Positions 1-11,373 of a DNA stretch of 64,000 nt are shown here, piece by piece (positions within the stretch are counted from its first letter, which is position 1; each line of letters opens with the position of its first letter). A model generated the notes under the pieces. That model was not told the origin of the DNA, searched no databases, and saw only the letters and a list, made by a program, of their open reading frames with translations. Source of the stretch: Endothia cerciana (Eukaryota; Ascomycota; Sordariomycetes; Diaporthales; Cryphonectriaceae); contig JALRMH010000050.1 of assembly GCA_026119935.1 (NCBI GenBank), positions 186,001 through 250,000 of the forward strand. The letters are read 5' to 3'. Position numbers and translations under genes: made by a program.

Positions 1-1521
1 TTGACGCCGTGGTCCAACAAGTCCGCGAGGGCCTCCAGGTACCCGCCGCGCGCCATATCTCCGTGCAGATTGAAAGCCCGTCCGACCGCGGCGGAAGCCC
101 AGGTGAAGTTCACCGGTACGCCGAGGGCGTGCTGCACCCACTGCTGATTCAGGTAGCCCAGGCCGTAGTTGGGGGGGAAGGGATCCGCGGCAGGATGCGT
201 CACGTCGAACCAGCCGAACTGTTGACTCTCCAGATACGGGCGGATGAGGATGTCGGCGGAGGCCGCGGAGGCGTCCCTGCAGTACTCCTCCACGTATCCG
301 GGGTCGACCCCGGCCTGCTTGGGGTCAACGAGGGCCTTGTTCAGGCGTTTGCACTCAGCTGCTTGCTCCTGGATACCGCCCGGGCGGTACAGCTCCCACA
401 GTTGCCTATGCTTGGTCGTATCGTTGACTCCGCTGAGGCCATACGTGTTGTTCCAGGCCATGAAGGAGTAGGCCTCTCCCTGCACCTCGTCATCGATGCA
501 GCCGTTCACTATCCCGAGAGTGTCGAGGTGCAGGTAGTGTGTGCCCGGCCCGGAGATCTCGCCACGGGAGATCTTCTCGTTCTGTTTGAGGAAGACTGTG
601 CTCGATGTCAGCATCTGATCTGGTCCGTGCTGGGCTGGCCGGTGCGGCAAGGCTCCTGACAGTGCATAAATTTTGGTCCGTAGTGACCCCCGTAGCTCTC
701 TGTCCAGAGGCTAACCTTCTCGTCATGAGGCTTATACTCCGGAAACCTACGAATCCCGTCAGTGGCACTGTCCGGAGGCGCCCCGGGCCGCATGATTGAG
801 AGACTCACTCTTCAAACCAAGTCTGCGCGAAATGCCACAGCGCGACAGCCGCATGTTCCGTCGAATTAGGCGTCTGCGTCATGTTCTGGCTCGGAAAGGT
901 GCCGACGTAGAACGTGGCGTTCTGCTCCGGCACCTCCCCTTCCTTGAACTCCCGCAACTTGATGGCCTTCTGCCTCTCGTCCTGTGGGTCGGCGTCGTCC
1001 ATGGGGTTACTCGCCAGGAGCTCATACGTCCCGTTGTTCGGGCTGTCATACGAGAAGCCCACCTGGACCGGCTGGTCGATGAAGAGCACGTTCACCTCAT
1101 TGTTCCACGACCAGGGGTTCAGCGTCGACGAGTTGCTGTCCGGGTTGATGGCGCATGGCCCATTCTCGCTCAGCAGCCCCAGCAGGCTTGACCCGCCGGG
1201 TCCGCCGTTCAGCCAGATGCTCAGCGGCGCGTAGTGCGGGTCCTTGCGCGACTCGACGAACCAGAAGAACGTGTTGATCGGGTAGTTCTGCGTCTCGCCC
1301 GTCTCGTTGATCGAGTTGGGCGGGAGGTGCACATACCCACTGTAGCTCTTCACCCCGGGCGTGGTCTCACAGATCTCGGGGTTCTTGTAGGAGATCGTGA
1401 TGCCCGGGTGGTGTTGCGACCGGACCCAGGTGACACCCTCGCGTGGTGGGGGAAACTGTGCGGTGCTGAGGCCGCCGAAGGCCGCCGTTGTGGCTAGGAG
1501 CGCCGTAGGGGAGTGCATCAC
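1..1521 (-). CDS. Secreted serine carboxypeptidase (peptidase family S10), C-terminus outside window
   Basis: Removes C-terminal residues from peptides, probably outside the cell or in the vacuole. The product starts with a signal-peptide-like segment (MMHSPTALLATTAAFGG) at 1521. It carries the S10 substrate-binding motif NGGPGGSS at residues 105-112 and the nucleophile motif ESYGGHYGP, with the catalytic Ser near residue 255. Exons read as complement(<1..595, 661..746, 809..1521). The introns at 747-808 (GTGAGT...TAG) and 596-660 (GTCAGG...CAG with GCTGAC branch) restore a continuous frame. About 464 residues are visible. The catalytic Asp and His should lie beyond the left edge, so activity cannot be judged. 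Many N-x-S/T sites fit a secreted glycoprotein. The family is clear; the subgroup (carboxypeptidase S1-like) is inferred. Confidence 0.93.
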
Positions 1522-2392
1522 GAGCTCTGGTTGGTGGTCTCAGCACCCAATCGGTCTCAGGAGCCGGTGAACCAAAGACGCCGAGGTTTCCGCCCGGGAT
1601 CGGGAGGTACGCACCTGGCGCAGATAGCAAAGGGACGAGACGATGGACAAGCAGAAGCTCAGGCAGGATGAAGATGGGAGGGCAGGACAGGGAATCAAGA
1701 GATAGTGAGGCCGACGTTTTATCAACGACGCGGCTAGTTCCGCTCCTGCAGACAGCTTGCTGCAGCTTATTTCCTACTCGGGCAGTTGGAACAGATCACG
1801 ACAGCCTAGTGGAGTGCAGGAGACCGGAAGCGTAGGATGCCTCTAGGTGGTTCTCATTCTACGGAGTAAACGGTGAGGGGGCGTCCCCTGCCGGGCCGGG
1901 GTGATCATAAGCCGCGTTCTTACTACTCCGAGCACTACTCCGTACATTGATCGCATCGTGCTCCTCTTAGCAGCCTAGATGTCACCGGCGCCGAGTGTTC
2001 GGAGTAGACGGCAGCATGTATCAGATCAGCTGGAAGTGCCCAATGTTGACAACGCATCCTAAAGGCATGGCAAACCTCGTGGCATGAGATAACGAGCGAC
2101 ATCCGCAAGCTAGAATGAAGTGTTCATTCTGGTAATCGATCATGATGTTCCCGATGCCGCACAGCATCAAAATATCTCCTCAGAGCAGAGGCTGCCTTCG
2201 TTCTAACATCTCCACCCGGAAGCAGTTGCGAAACAAGCGTGACTGCTCGAATACCGTGGGCACTCTCAATCATACTCGAAGCCGCCCGAATACGCGGTTC
2301 AGCCCACCTCCGGTATGATTCAGCTGCTCGTCCAGGAATCGTCCAGGTCGCCTGGCTTGCGTACTGTCCGGGCACGTCGACCTCCCTGCACC
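1522..2392. other. Intergenic: carboxypeptidase promoter and CAND1 3' flank
   Basis: Both neighbours run on the minus strand, so this interval should hold the upstream region of the carboxypeptidase and the terminator side of CAND1. Short recurring TACTCCG/GGAGTA words occur around 1860-2005. No credible reading frame was recognised. Confidence 0.6.
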
Positions 2393-5300
2393 CTACGCAT
2401 AAGTGTGGCCAATCTTGTCGTTCTCTTCACGCAGTTGCTTCAGCAGCCGGTCGTAGTCCTTGTTCACCCAGTCCCAATACGCTGCCCATGCCTGGCACTG
2501 GCCCGTGCCCACGGCTCCTTTAAGCTTGTCCCAAAGCAACAGCGTCGTCCGCAGCACACTGCGAGAAGCCTCCTCCTGCTTCTCGTACTCCTGCTTCACT
2601 GCGTTATCTTTCAGCTTGGTGGAGAGTGTTGCCCGGAAGGCATCCGCAATCGTGTCGAGACGGCGCACTGTCTCCTGAGGGTCAATGATGGCCAGCTTCG
2701 AGAGCATCAGGTTGCTTAAGGCCCGGATATCGTTGTCATCCTTAAGACCAGCTATGACCCGGTCGTACAGCTCGATGATGCTGATCCTCGACAGTGCAAC
2801 CTCCATCAGGGCGTAGAGCGACTCGTATGCACCCTATTGACAATTCTGAATCAGTCATCGCAGCACCTGCGGTCTGGAGTGTCTAGCTTACCTTGCGAAT
2901 CTCCAAGCCGTCGTCCACCATGATCTTGAACGGTCCCATCATGACCTCACGAATCAGCTCAGGCTTGGTCACGGATTCGCTCAAGACGAATGGCATTAGC
3001 GTGTTCAGGTGGCTAAGCACCAGATCAGGCTTATTGTGAGCCGCCGATGTGAAGGTCGTCATTCCCAGCCTACGAATGTCCATGTCGGGGTCCTTGAGCA
3101 TGGTCGTGAGCATCGAGACAAGGTAGTTTTGCAGAACAAGATCGAACTTGTCGCCGCTGTCTGCGAAAGTATATCGCAGAGCCTGGACTGCGATGCCTCG
3201 GACGCTTGGTGCCGGATCACCCAAGAGTTTCTAGAGATAAAAGGTCAGTCCAGTCCATGAGGACAGGGTGAGTCATCACAAGAGACTTACATCCAGCCTA
3301 GAAATAAAGGTCTCGGGGTCGACGATCGCCAGACGACCTAAACACTCGGCAGAAACCGCCCGGTTGTCCTCGGTCTGCGACGCGGCCAGCAGGCAATCCC
3401 AGATGGGAGATGCAAATTGGCTGATGTTGCCATTTTGCTGCAAAATCTCCTTGAGCGAATGCAGAAGCAGATATTGCTTGACGCCTGCGCCTTGGAAGCC
3501 CTGTAGTATCACAGGCAGATACAGCTGTGGGTTGCCAGCGGCAGCACGTCCGAGAGCCATAGCTGCGGTCATGGAAAACTTGTCGTACTCTTCCCCAAAG
3601 TGCTTCAGGAAAATCTCTGGCCTCAGAGGAGAGCTCGACCCGAGCCTGAGTGCGGCCTCACCCAGTACGCTGAGTGCCAAGCTGCGTTTGTCGGGCTCTG
3701 TCGAGACCTCGGCCTCCTGGACGAAGCTGTTGATGTCGACACCGCCTGTGCCACCACTGGCAACCAATAATGTGCCGATTACCTTGCCCACAATCGTTGG
3801 GTCGCCACTGGTGCCTTCCTGGAGCATGTTACCCATCAAAGCCTCGCCCTTTCCAGATGACCCAATCTGAGCGACGAGGTCCAGGAGAGGATTCAAGGTG
3901 GCTGTCACAACATTGAGCTTGACAAGACCACAGATCGCAGTGGTTATCTGCGGGGTTACTGTGCTCTCACTATCGACCGATACCGAGGAAGCTAGAATGG
4001 TGAGCGAGGGCCCCAGAAGCTGAGCATCGTTATTAGCCAGGATCGGTAGCAGGGCCTCGACAACGGTCTCCTTAGTGGTCTGATCAACTGATTGCTGTCC
4101 AGTAGAGGATACCATCAGGTGTTTCAGTGCTTGAATACTAGAGTTCCTGAGAATGCGGTTGGCCTTGCGCAGCTGTGCCGAAAGCTCCCTTGCGACATCT
4201 TGTGCCCACGTAGCACTGAAACTGGGTGACGGGTGGGCGGTGATTTCCTCGACGGCCCTAACAGCGGCGAGACGTGTGGTCTCATTCTTCAGACGGTCCG
4301 CGATAATTGACAGGCCCTTCTCCCGTCTGTCTGCAGGCAACAATCTGGCGCCTTCAGCGTCGCTTGTCCGGGCCAACAGAGTTCCTAGAGCATGTATGGC
4401 CTTCTGTCGCACCTCAGCGTCGGCGTCCATAGCAGCAGCACGCTCGAGTATCACGTCGAATAGCTTTGACAACTCTCCTTTGTACTTCTGGGCAGTCATT
4501 CGCGATCGTGGCGGCGTTATGGCTTTTCCGATCTCCTCGACGGTCTGGATCGCCTGTGACGAGATCTTGTAGAACCGGTCGTTCACAGCTCCAATCACCC
4601 CGCTGACCATCTTTGAGAGATGAGGCTGCAAGAGGGTAGACGAATGTGTTCTTGCAATGTCACTGAGAAATTTGAGAGCAGAGACACGAAGTGTAGACGG
4701 TGTGGCTGACGCAGCGCCGCTGCTGCCGGACAGCGAGGTCGATGTCGAGGCAGAGGTCGTCTTGATCGCATCAATCACGAGGTCAAGGATCTGGTCCAGG
4801 TAGTCGGAGAGCCCACCCTGCTGGACGAGTATCAAGTCATCCAGTAGGTTCATAGCCGCCTGTTTGGTGGGAAGCGACTTGCCCTTTAATAACTTGACAG
4901 ACGACTTGACGATCTGCGGCGTGAGCTTGGCAAGGTCGGTGCGCGGCCCAGAAGGAGATATCTTGTCCATCTTGGGTGAGACGATACCGGTCCCGACAGC
5001 ACCGGTAACCCCACTACTGCTCTGGCGTCTCCGCTTGCGACTCTGGGGGTGTTGAATCTGTCCATCGCTTTGTGCAACATCAAGAGTAAATTCAGGAACC
5101 AAGCCCACCCCGGTCTTCCGAACAAGAAGCGATGCCGCCGAGATGACGTCCAGACGAACGTTGTCCTCACGCTCGTCGAAACGCTTGATCAGGGGGGGTG
5201 CCACCTGACCGTAGAGCACTCCATTCTCCAGGAGATCACCGTTGCTGCGGGTGGAGACAAGAGTATGGAGGGCCTTGGCTGCACATCTACGGACCTTCCA

Positions 5301-6609
5301 GCTCGCGTCGTCGTCGTCATCAAAACCACCGCCGGCTTCAAACTCATCATCGTCACCAAAGTCGTCATCCTCATCCTCCTCCTCCCCCTCCTCCTCCTCC
5401 TCCTCGTCCATCTCTTCGTCCTCGTCAACCGCATAGTTGGGGTCATACTTGATATAACGGAGACAGGCCGTGATCGCGTCATCGGTGTAGGGGCGCATTT
5501 CCGAAGGACATGAAGCAAGGAATGCCTCGAGAGCAACCAGAGCCGCCTCCCGGACTTCAGCGAACTCCGGAGCCACATCGTCACCATCAACGATCTCCTC
5601 AAGGTGGCTCTGCAAGACATCCTCACTCAGAGAAGAAAGCGTGAGCTGGGCGATACTGCTAATGTGCTGTCCGAAGCGGTGAGGAATAGACCGAGCCATC
5701 GATCCCATGATAGTGAGATACAGCCGCCGGGTGACAGAGTCCGTTTGAGGGTTCTGCAGGACCGTGGCTGCCCGGTTGATGAAAGAGACCAGCTGCTCGT
5801 CCAGGAGATAGACGGCCAAGATGGACAGGGCAATGACGGCCTTCTTCCTCACTGCGGATGTAGCCTTCCGGTCGTCCAGGAGGCCTAGTACGACATCTTG
5901 CAGGGCCTGGACCTCGTCGTAGGGGGACAGCATGACTCCGAAACACTTGACGACCTCTATTATGACGTCGACAACATCAGAATTGATCTCCTCCTCGACC
6001 ATCCCCTGGCCTGGGGCAGGCAGGCGGATGGTGGAGGACCCCTTCTGTGACTGAGATACGCGGCCCAAAAGCCGCGGCATCAATACCCTGCTTATGCTTG
6101 TGTATGCCTCGCTGACATCTTTTGGGGGCGGTATGCCCGGTTGGGGTCTCGGGAGGGCCTCGATGACGTTTCGAAGGGCGAGGGCCGGGACCGAGTTGTC
6201 TACGGAATTTTGAAGTTTCAGGGTAGTCACCTTTTCGATCAAAGGTGCGATGAGGTTGTTCGGGATCTTGGCAACGAGGGGTCCGAGACTATTTGGGAGG
6301 AAGCAGGGTCAGTACCGAGGAAAGGAGACCGAGTGTATCGAGGTGAACGGAGGGGTGGGTTTGGGTTTACCACTTGATGGCCTGGTTCTGGACCTCTCCG
6401 TTCTGATCATCCAGGGCCTTGACTACGTGATCGATGGTTCGGGCGGCAGTGTTGTAATCGTGGTAGAGCATGTCCGGCTTACCGTTGGCGAAGACGGTGA
6501 TGAGGTCGTTCAAGGCCATGAAACGGAAGTCGGGGTCGGTGTCATTCAGCTTGCCGAGAAGCTGGGTGACCGTATTCGAGGTCGGGTGTGAGGGTAGGCT
6601 CTGCGCCAT
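2393..6609 (-). CDS. CAND1: CAND1 (cullin-associated NEDD8-dissociated protein 1; TIP120) homologue
   Basis: An F-box/substrate-receptor exchange factor that binds un-neddylated cullin-RBX1 and recycles SCF ubiquitin ligases. Exons are complement(2393..2833, 2892..3230, 3291..6288, 6371..6609), giving 1338 residues against about 1230 in human CAND1. The N-terminus holds the first HEAT repeats, followed by QNQAIKCLGPLVAK as in other CAND1 proteins. A very acidic insert lies near residues 368-408. HEAT repeats fill the middle. The C-terminal TIP120 domain spans the last two exons, including the LRREVMMGPFK-like region read here as IREVMMGPFKIMVDDGLEIR. All three introns keep frame with canonical ends (GTAAAC..TAG, GTAAGT..TAG, GTAAGC..TAG). 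It sits in tandem with the PAQR gene on the same strand. Confidence 0.95.
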
Positions 6610-7710
6610 CTTGAGGGCTGGGCTGATCGCGTCGCACGGTCACGAGCTTTGGATACGGCAGTGAGTGAGTGGTATGGGTGCGAGGCCGTGATGGCCACCT
6701 CGTAAGAGGTGAGGGGACGCTCTGGAGGGTGGGAGGTCCCTGCAGGTATAACAATGGTAACCCAAGTTCCTAGATGGAAAGGTCACAAGTGGAGGTAGAA
6801 TGCGACGATGGTGTGTGTGTGTTGGTGTTTTGGTAGAAAAGAGGGCAGATCAGGAAGAAGCGTTGGCTGTTCGTCCTGCCAACCTGGGCTTGGGAGCTGG
6901 GATGGCGGGGTTGGGTAAGTAGCTGCAGCTGCGATGTGGGGTACTGGATGAGGGACCCAGCGTGGTCTGTGCTCCACAACCAGGCTCCATGGTACAATGA
7001 TACAATGGCTTAGGTCCCTGTGGCTATCGTGCAATAGACTTCAACAACAACGTGCGGCCACCTCTCATGGAATAAGCACCTGCTCATATTCTAAACCGCA
7101 GAGTCCAATCGATACTTCTATGCCAGCACGCCTACCGGGTCATCCATCCGAGCCTACATGGGCTGGCCATGAGCACTACTCTGCCCTCGTACACAGCCTT
7201 TCTCCAGAGAGACTTCTATCGGCAGGATGACTTGTCCAGGGCCATTGTACATCGCTGGCACATCTCCTTCCTCTCAGGGTGATCAGGAAGATAGCTCGGG
7301 CGGCCCCAACTACCTCCTGTCTGCTCGAGCACAAGCAGGGTAACGTCACCAGGTCAGACCGTACTGCCTATCGTCACACCTCTCAACCCGGCATACATCC
7401 TAGACATGCTGACCGAGGACATACAGGCCAAGGCAGATGGGTCGCACTCTGATCTTCCGGATGATGCGCCCAATGCTCCTGAGGACCTCGACATGCTTTT
7501 TCTGGTCCACCCCTGGAGCGTTGTGGATGACAGCCACACCAGCATGTGGAACGGAAGCAGGAGCTAAGGCCGGGCGTCGGGGAGGGCTGATTCCACAACA
7601 TAGGCCCTTCGGATAGAGGTCACTTCGGCTTCTGGGACGTGTAGGTCGCCCCGCGACTCCCCACAGCCGCTGTTCCCTCGACGTTCGAAACGTATCAGGG
7701 AGATGTGTCT
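6610..7710. other. Intergenic: upstream region of CAND1
   Basis: About 1.1 kb between the CAND1 start and the PAQR stop, both on the minus strand. A GT-rich stretch lies at 6806-6832. A plus-strand open segment around 7410-7567 reads LTEDIQAKADG... but has no recognised homology and no clear start. No gene is called. Confidence 0.55.
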
Positions 7711-8808
7711 TCAGCAGCAGACCACTCCCTGGTCGTGTCGATAGTCGAACGCCCGCACCACAGCACATGCGTACGTGAGAGCTGCCGCGACGACACAGAT
7801 ATGCATCAACTGGTGGCTGGCCCCAAACAGGTCGAACCGTCGCGGGAACCAGCGCTCTGGGAACTGCACCCATATGGTCAGCACTGCAGCGCATGCCTGT
7901 CAGGCCGGGCCGGGCCCAAACTCACCTTCATTCCGTAAATCCCAACACCAACCCCGTTACACACCACCGTTGCCAGTATCCAACCCAGCCCAACCCTCCT
8001 GCGCATCTCCTCCAGCCCGTGCCTCAGCACCCCGTGCAGGATCGGTACCGCAAAACTCCCCGCCCCAAAGGACCCGAAGAGCGCGGCCCTACACGGTCCT
8101 AGGTGGGGCCTGCTAAACTGTGGTAGGAACGTGACCGCGGAGCAGGCCAGCGCGAGTGCGGTGAACAGTGTCAGATACATCGCCCGCGCACCTTCATCAC
8201 ACGGGAAGGTATAGTAGATCAGCGGAACGGTTGCGCTCCACATCAACACCAGCACGCCCTGGATGTCGATCTTCATCCCCAGCGTGTAGAGCGCCCGGCT
8301 GTGCGCCATGAGCGTGTGGAATACGGTCGAGAGGACAAAGCAGACTGCCACGCCCAGGAAATACGTGCCGCAGACAAGTACATCCCCCGTGTTCGCAGCA
8401 TGGTACCGCCGCGGGATCGAGGCGGCAAATACGTAGCCCGGCAGCGCCAGGAAGATGACGGCGCCCACGATATGCGAGTAGATGTTGACAGTCTCGTTGT
8501 GGATGTACAGCCAGGACGAGACACACTCCTTGACGGATGCGGATGCCCTCCGGTAGCCCGTCTGGATGTGCTCACTGCCATGCTGCTGCCACTCTTCTGT
8601 GCGGAAATGTCAGCCATTCATCCGCCTCGGGGCAACACGGATCAACACCAGACTGCTTGCCTATCTCGGTCCATAGTAACAACTCAACGGTGTCTTTGAC
8701 GGTCTCGACCGTAGTCTCAGGGTGCGGCTTGGGCGGCGGCTCAGGCCGCAAGCTAAGCCCGCGCCGCCTCTTGATCGGCTTCGAGCCGGCGACGATGATG
8801 GAGGCCAT
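7711..8808 (-). CDS. PAQR / haemolysin-III family seven-helix membrane protein (adiponectin-receptor/Izh-like)
   Basis: A membrane protein of the adiponectin-receptor family. Fungal Izh members affect zinc homeostasis and lipid/sphingolipid signalling, and animal members are linked to ceramidase activity. Exons are complement(7711..7863, 7926..8596, 8649..8808), 327 residues. The family signatures are all present: HIQTGYR before the first helix, HNETVNIYSH at residues 86-95, the helix-2 S-x3-H motif (VLSTVFHTL), and FPERWFPRRFDLFGASHQLMH near the end with the HxxxH pair that completes the Zn site. The cytosolic N-terminus is proline- and arginine-rich. Intron 1 (8597-8648, 52 nt) uses GTGTTG, chosen because only this donor keeps frame. 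Intron 2 (7864-7925) uses GTGAGT. The substrate or ligand is unknown. Confidence 0.93.
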
Positions 8809-10092
8809 GGCTGGTACGGGACTCTCAAAGGACGCAGGCGCCTGTAGATTCTTGCCCAAAAGTCGACGCTGCCCGCGAATCAATCAGGACGTCCCTGGCA
8901 ACGCGGAGGTCCAGAGAGCCCTTGTTCACCGTGAGCCTAGGGACCCTGAAACCGTTTCCGACTCATGCCTCCGCAGTACATAATACCACTATGGTATAGA
9001 AGGGGTCCGCAGCATTCGGATCGACCAGTTCCCGTAGTCCTTGCAGCCGCCGGTGGATCGTCACCAGACAAGCCAATCAGTGGCTTCATCCCGACGCCAG
9101 TGGGCAGGGCAGTCGTGGGTATCTCTTTCAAGAAGTCTATACCGGAATCCACTCCCCAAGCTGAACAAACAGCGACATACGACACTCCTCAGTTGTGGTT
9201 CCGCTACGGCCAGTGCACGATGGAGTGCACAGGGCACCGAGGTAGGATCCCCACCAGAGGCTCTTGTCGTGAGCTCTGGCATGAATTCGAGCTCAACTGC
9301 GAGCCTTCAACAAGGGGCCGTCGACCTAGGATCGCAAACAAGCCGGCACAGCTCAAGACTGCACCGTCCCTGCTGCGCAGTTCTGGGTGCAAACCTACCT
9401 AGGATTGCAGATCGACGAGCCACTATAAGTCTCCGCTGCATACCACTATGGCCCATCGTTGTAGACAACCCGGATCCAGTTGAGTACGGGATGCTGATGT
9501 CGTCGCTGGCGTGGGCCGGCCCATCCACCCGGGGTCCCCTCACAGGCCGGACGACCAGGCATCGGCGCGGGCGCGGGGTGGACATTGTAAGGCGGGTCTC
9601 CTGCATGGTGCTTGGGGGATCACAGATCTGTGGGGGTATTTAGAGCTGACAGCCTTCGTCAGTGTAGGTGGGAAGATGTCACAAATATCAGGGATTGCTA
9701 CTAGCGAGACGATCCTGGGAATGGGAGTGTGGAAGCGGAGCGGAGAGGATCTGGGGCCCGCTGGATGTATCGGAAGTGAAGACCACGAGAGTGCCGACCG
9801 AGCGGTCGCTGTCTCTTGTAGAACCTGCAGGGCGTCTTATGAGATGGAGGGGACGTTCTTGCGCGGCCGGGATGTAGGCGAGTAGCCTCCAAATAAGCTA
9901 CTATATAAGGGGAGCAGACAAAGTTTCATTATGCTAGAAAGAAAAAAAGATGCTTTCTGAATACCAATCACTAAACGCTCCTGTGGACGCCCCGTCCATT
10001 TCCCCCTACCTGATCTCGGGCAGTCTATGGCCAACGACCAAACCACCCCAAAAAAAAGAGAAACAAAAATGAAGACCCTCTGCCACGGCCGG
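8809..10092. other. Intergenic stretch without a recognised gene
   Basis: About 1.3 kb upstream of the PAQR gene and downstream of the Cys-rich gene. Several overlapping open frames occur on both strands between 8937 and 9890, but none resembles a known family or shows convincing splice structure. A TATA-like TACTATATAAGG lies at 9901-9910 (plus strand) with no gene after it. Confidence 0.5.
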
Positions 10093-10512
10093 TCAGGGCG
10101 CGTGCTCCTCGTTCTCGCAAAACTCCATGGGTAACCGGACCATGCCGGGGTTCCAGGTGTGCCTGCAGCTCTCGCACCTCTGCTGGCCCGTCCCAGAGCA
10201 CTGGAAGCAGTCCCTGCCGGTGTCGTCCTTGTGGCCGCCGCCGCACATCATGCACATGTGCCACCCCTCCTCGCACCCGTTCGGGCAGTCCACCCACCTG
10301 CTCCACCGCAGCACGCCGGGCCCTTGCAGGCTCATGCCGCAGGCGAAGCAGGTCTCGTAATCCGAGGAGCGCACGCCCACAGGTGTCCTCGACGATCCCG
10401 ACCCGGATGATGATGTTGTCGTTGAGTCCTCACATGTCGACAGCGTGCCTGAGCCTGTCGCTGGCGACGGGGACCGGGAACGGGACTCGTCTGGATGCTG
10501 AGGTGCCGACAT
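10093..10512 (-). CDS. Small cysteine-rich protein with DnaJ-type CxxC motifs, unknown function
   Basis: A 139-residue single-exon protein starting at an ATG at 10512. The first 50 residues are a Ser/Thr-rich, probably disordered tail. From residue 55 there is a run of metal-binding-type motifs: C55-C58, C76-C80, C87-C90, C102-C105 and C113-C116, with H85, H94 and H118 between them. The segment CFQCSGTGQQRCESC has the CxxCxGxG look of the DnaJ/Hsp40 zinc-finger or an anti-sigma/zinc-ribbon repeat. This suggests a structural zinc protein, perhaps a chaperone-like or RING-less adaptor; that is inference. No J domain is seen. The dense motif order makes chance unlikely, but no homologue is recognised. 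Confidence 0.7.
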   Translation of the reverse strand: MSAPQHPDESRSRSPSPATGSGTLSTCEDSTTTSSSGSGSSRTPVGVRSSDYETCFACGMSLQGPGVLRWSRWVDCPNGCEEGWHMCMMCGGGHKDDTGRDCFQCSGTGQQRCESCRHTWNPGMVRLPMEFCENEEHAP

Positions 10513-11373
10513 CGAGCCTGTCGCTGACGGTCGGGACGCGTCTGCCAGCCTAGGCAGATTTCCTGTGGCTGCGGTGCTCGAGACCGGAGATCGTCAGCAG
10601 CGCGGAGGGTGTGAACACATGGCTTGGCTCATGGGGACTCTACATGAAGATCTGGGTGGCTTTTGGTCGATATCATGGCTACTCATAGTCCATCCTGCGC
10701 CGGGTCTGTCCGGGTCGTTCAGCCCTGATACTCCTGATACTGTGCTATTTGCCGGGAAGCTGTTAGACCTAGATCATCATCAACACGGCCATGGAAAGAG
10801 GGTTCATACTGTTACTGATAGAGTGACAGGCAGGCAATGTTTCTTGATAGCTCTTGGTCTGCTTTGGGCGCTCGGTCTGTTGTTCTTGATGTTGCTGTTT
10901 GAGCAATGATGGTATCGACGCCCGCGGCCATGAAGTAGGTAGAAGATGTGTCGACCTTATATATGCCGGAGTCTCGTTCCCCTCCTTCACCGGATACACC
11001 TTGTGAGTCTCGAGGGGACCAGTCGTGATAGCATATCACGAGGTCCTTGCGGTAGAACAAAATCAGTGAGGGACAAATTCGACGCGACGGTGATACATAC
11101 CCGAGCTCTGAGTAACCGGTCGGGACGTCAAGGTGCGAGCCAGCCAGGCCGTTTTCAATGACAGGATCGTAATGAGGCCTATGGAACTTCTTCAAAATTG
11201 TCTGCTATGTTCGTGCCATCCCAGACCTAGGTAGTCACCTAAATATCGAAGATCACCGCCAGCGCCTTTGCAATGACCCTCAAATCGAATGCTCACCATT
11301 TTGATTCCCAAACCCGGGCCGCTTTAATTGAGAGGAAAAGAAAGAAAAGAAAAGAAAAGAAAAGGAAAATCCG
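10513..11373. other. Intergenic, with one uncertain minus-strand open frame
   Basis: Between the Cys-rich gene and the flippase 3' end. A minus-strand frame at 10812-11195 (127 codons from an ATG, beginning MKKFHRPHYDPVIENGLAG) stays open, but no homology is recognised and possible splice sites inside it do not improve it. It may be a small gene or chance. Confidence 0.4.
11334..11365. repeat. (AAAAG)n microsatellite
   Basis: Imperfect pentanucleotide AAAAG/AAAGA repeats lie directly downstream of the flippase stop codon. In the transcript direction of that gene this is a CTTTT-rich 3' UTR. Confidence 0.85.

Noticed and set aside
7463..7494. Short similarity between GATGCGCCC..CTCCTGAGGACCTC here and a segment near 27910
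   Set aside because: Only about 20 matching bases with no extension on either side; not enough to call a dispersed repeat.
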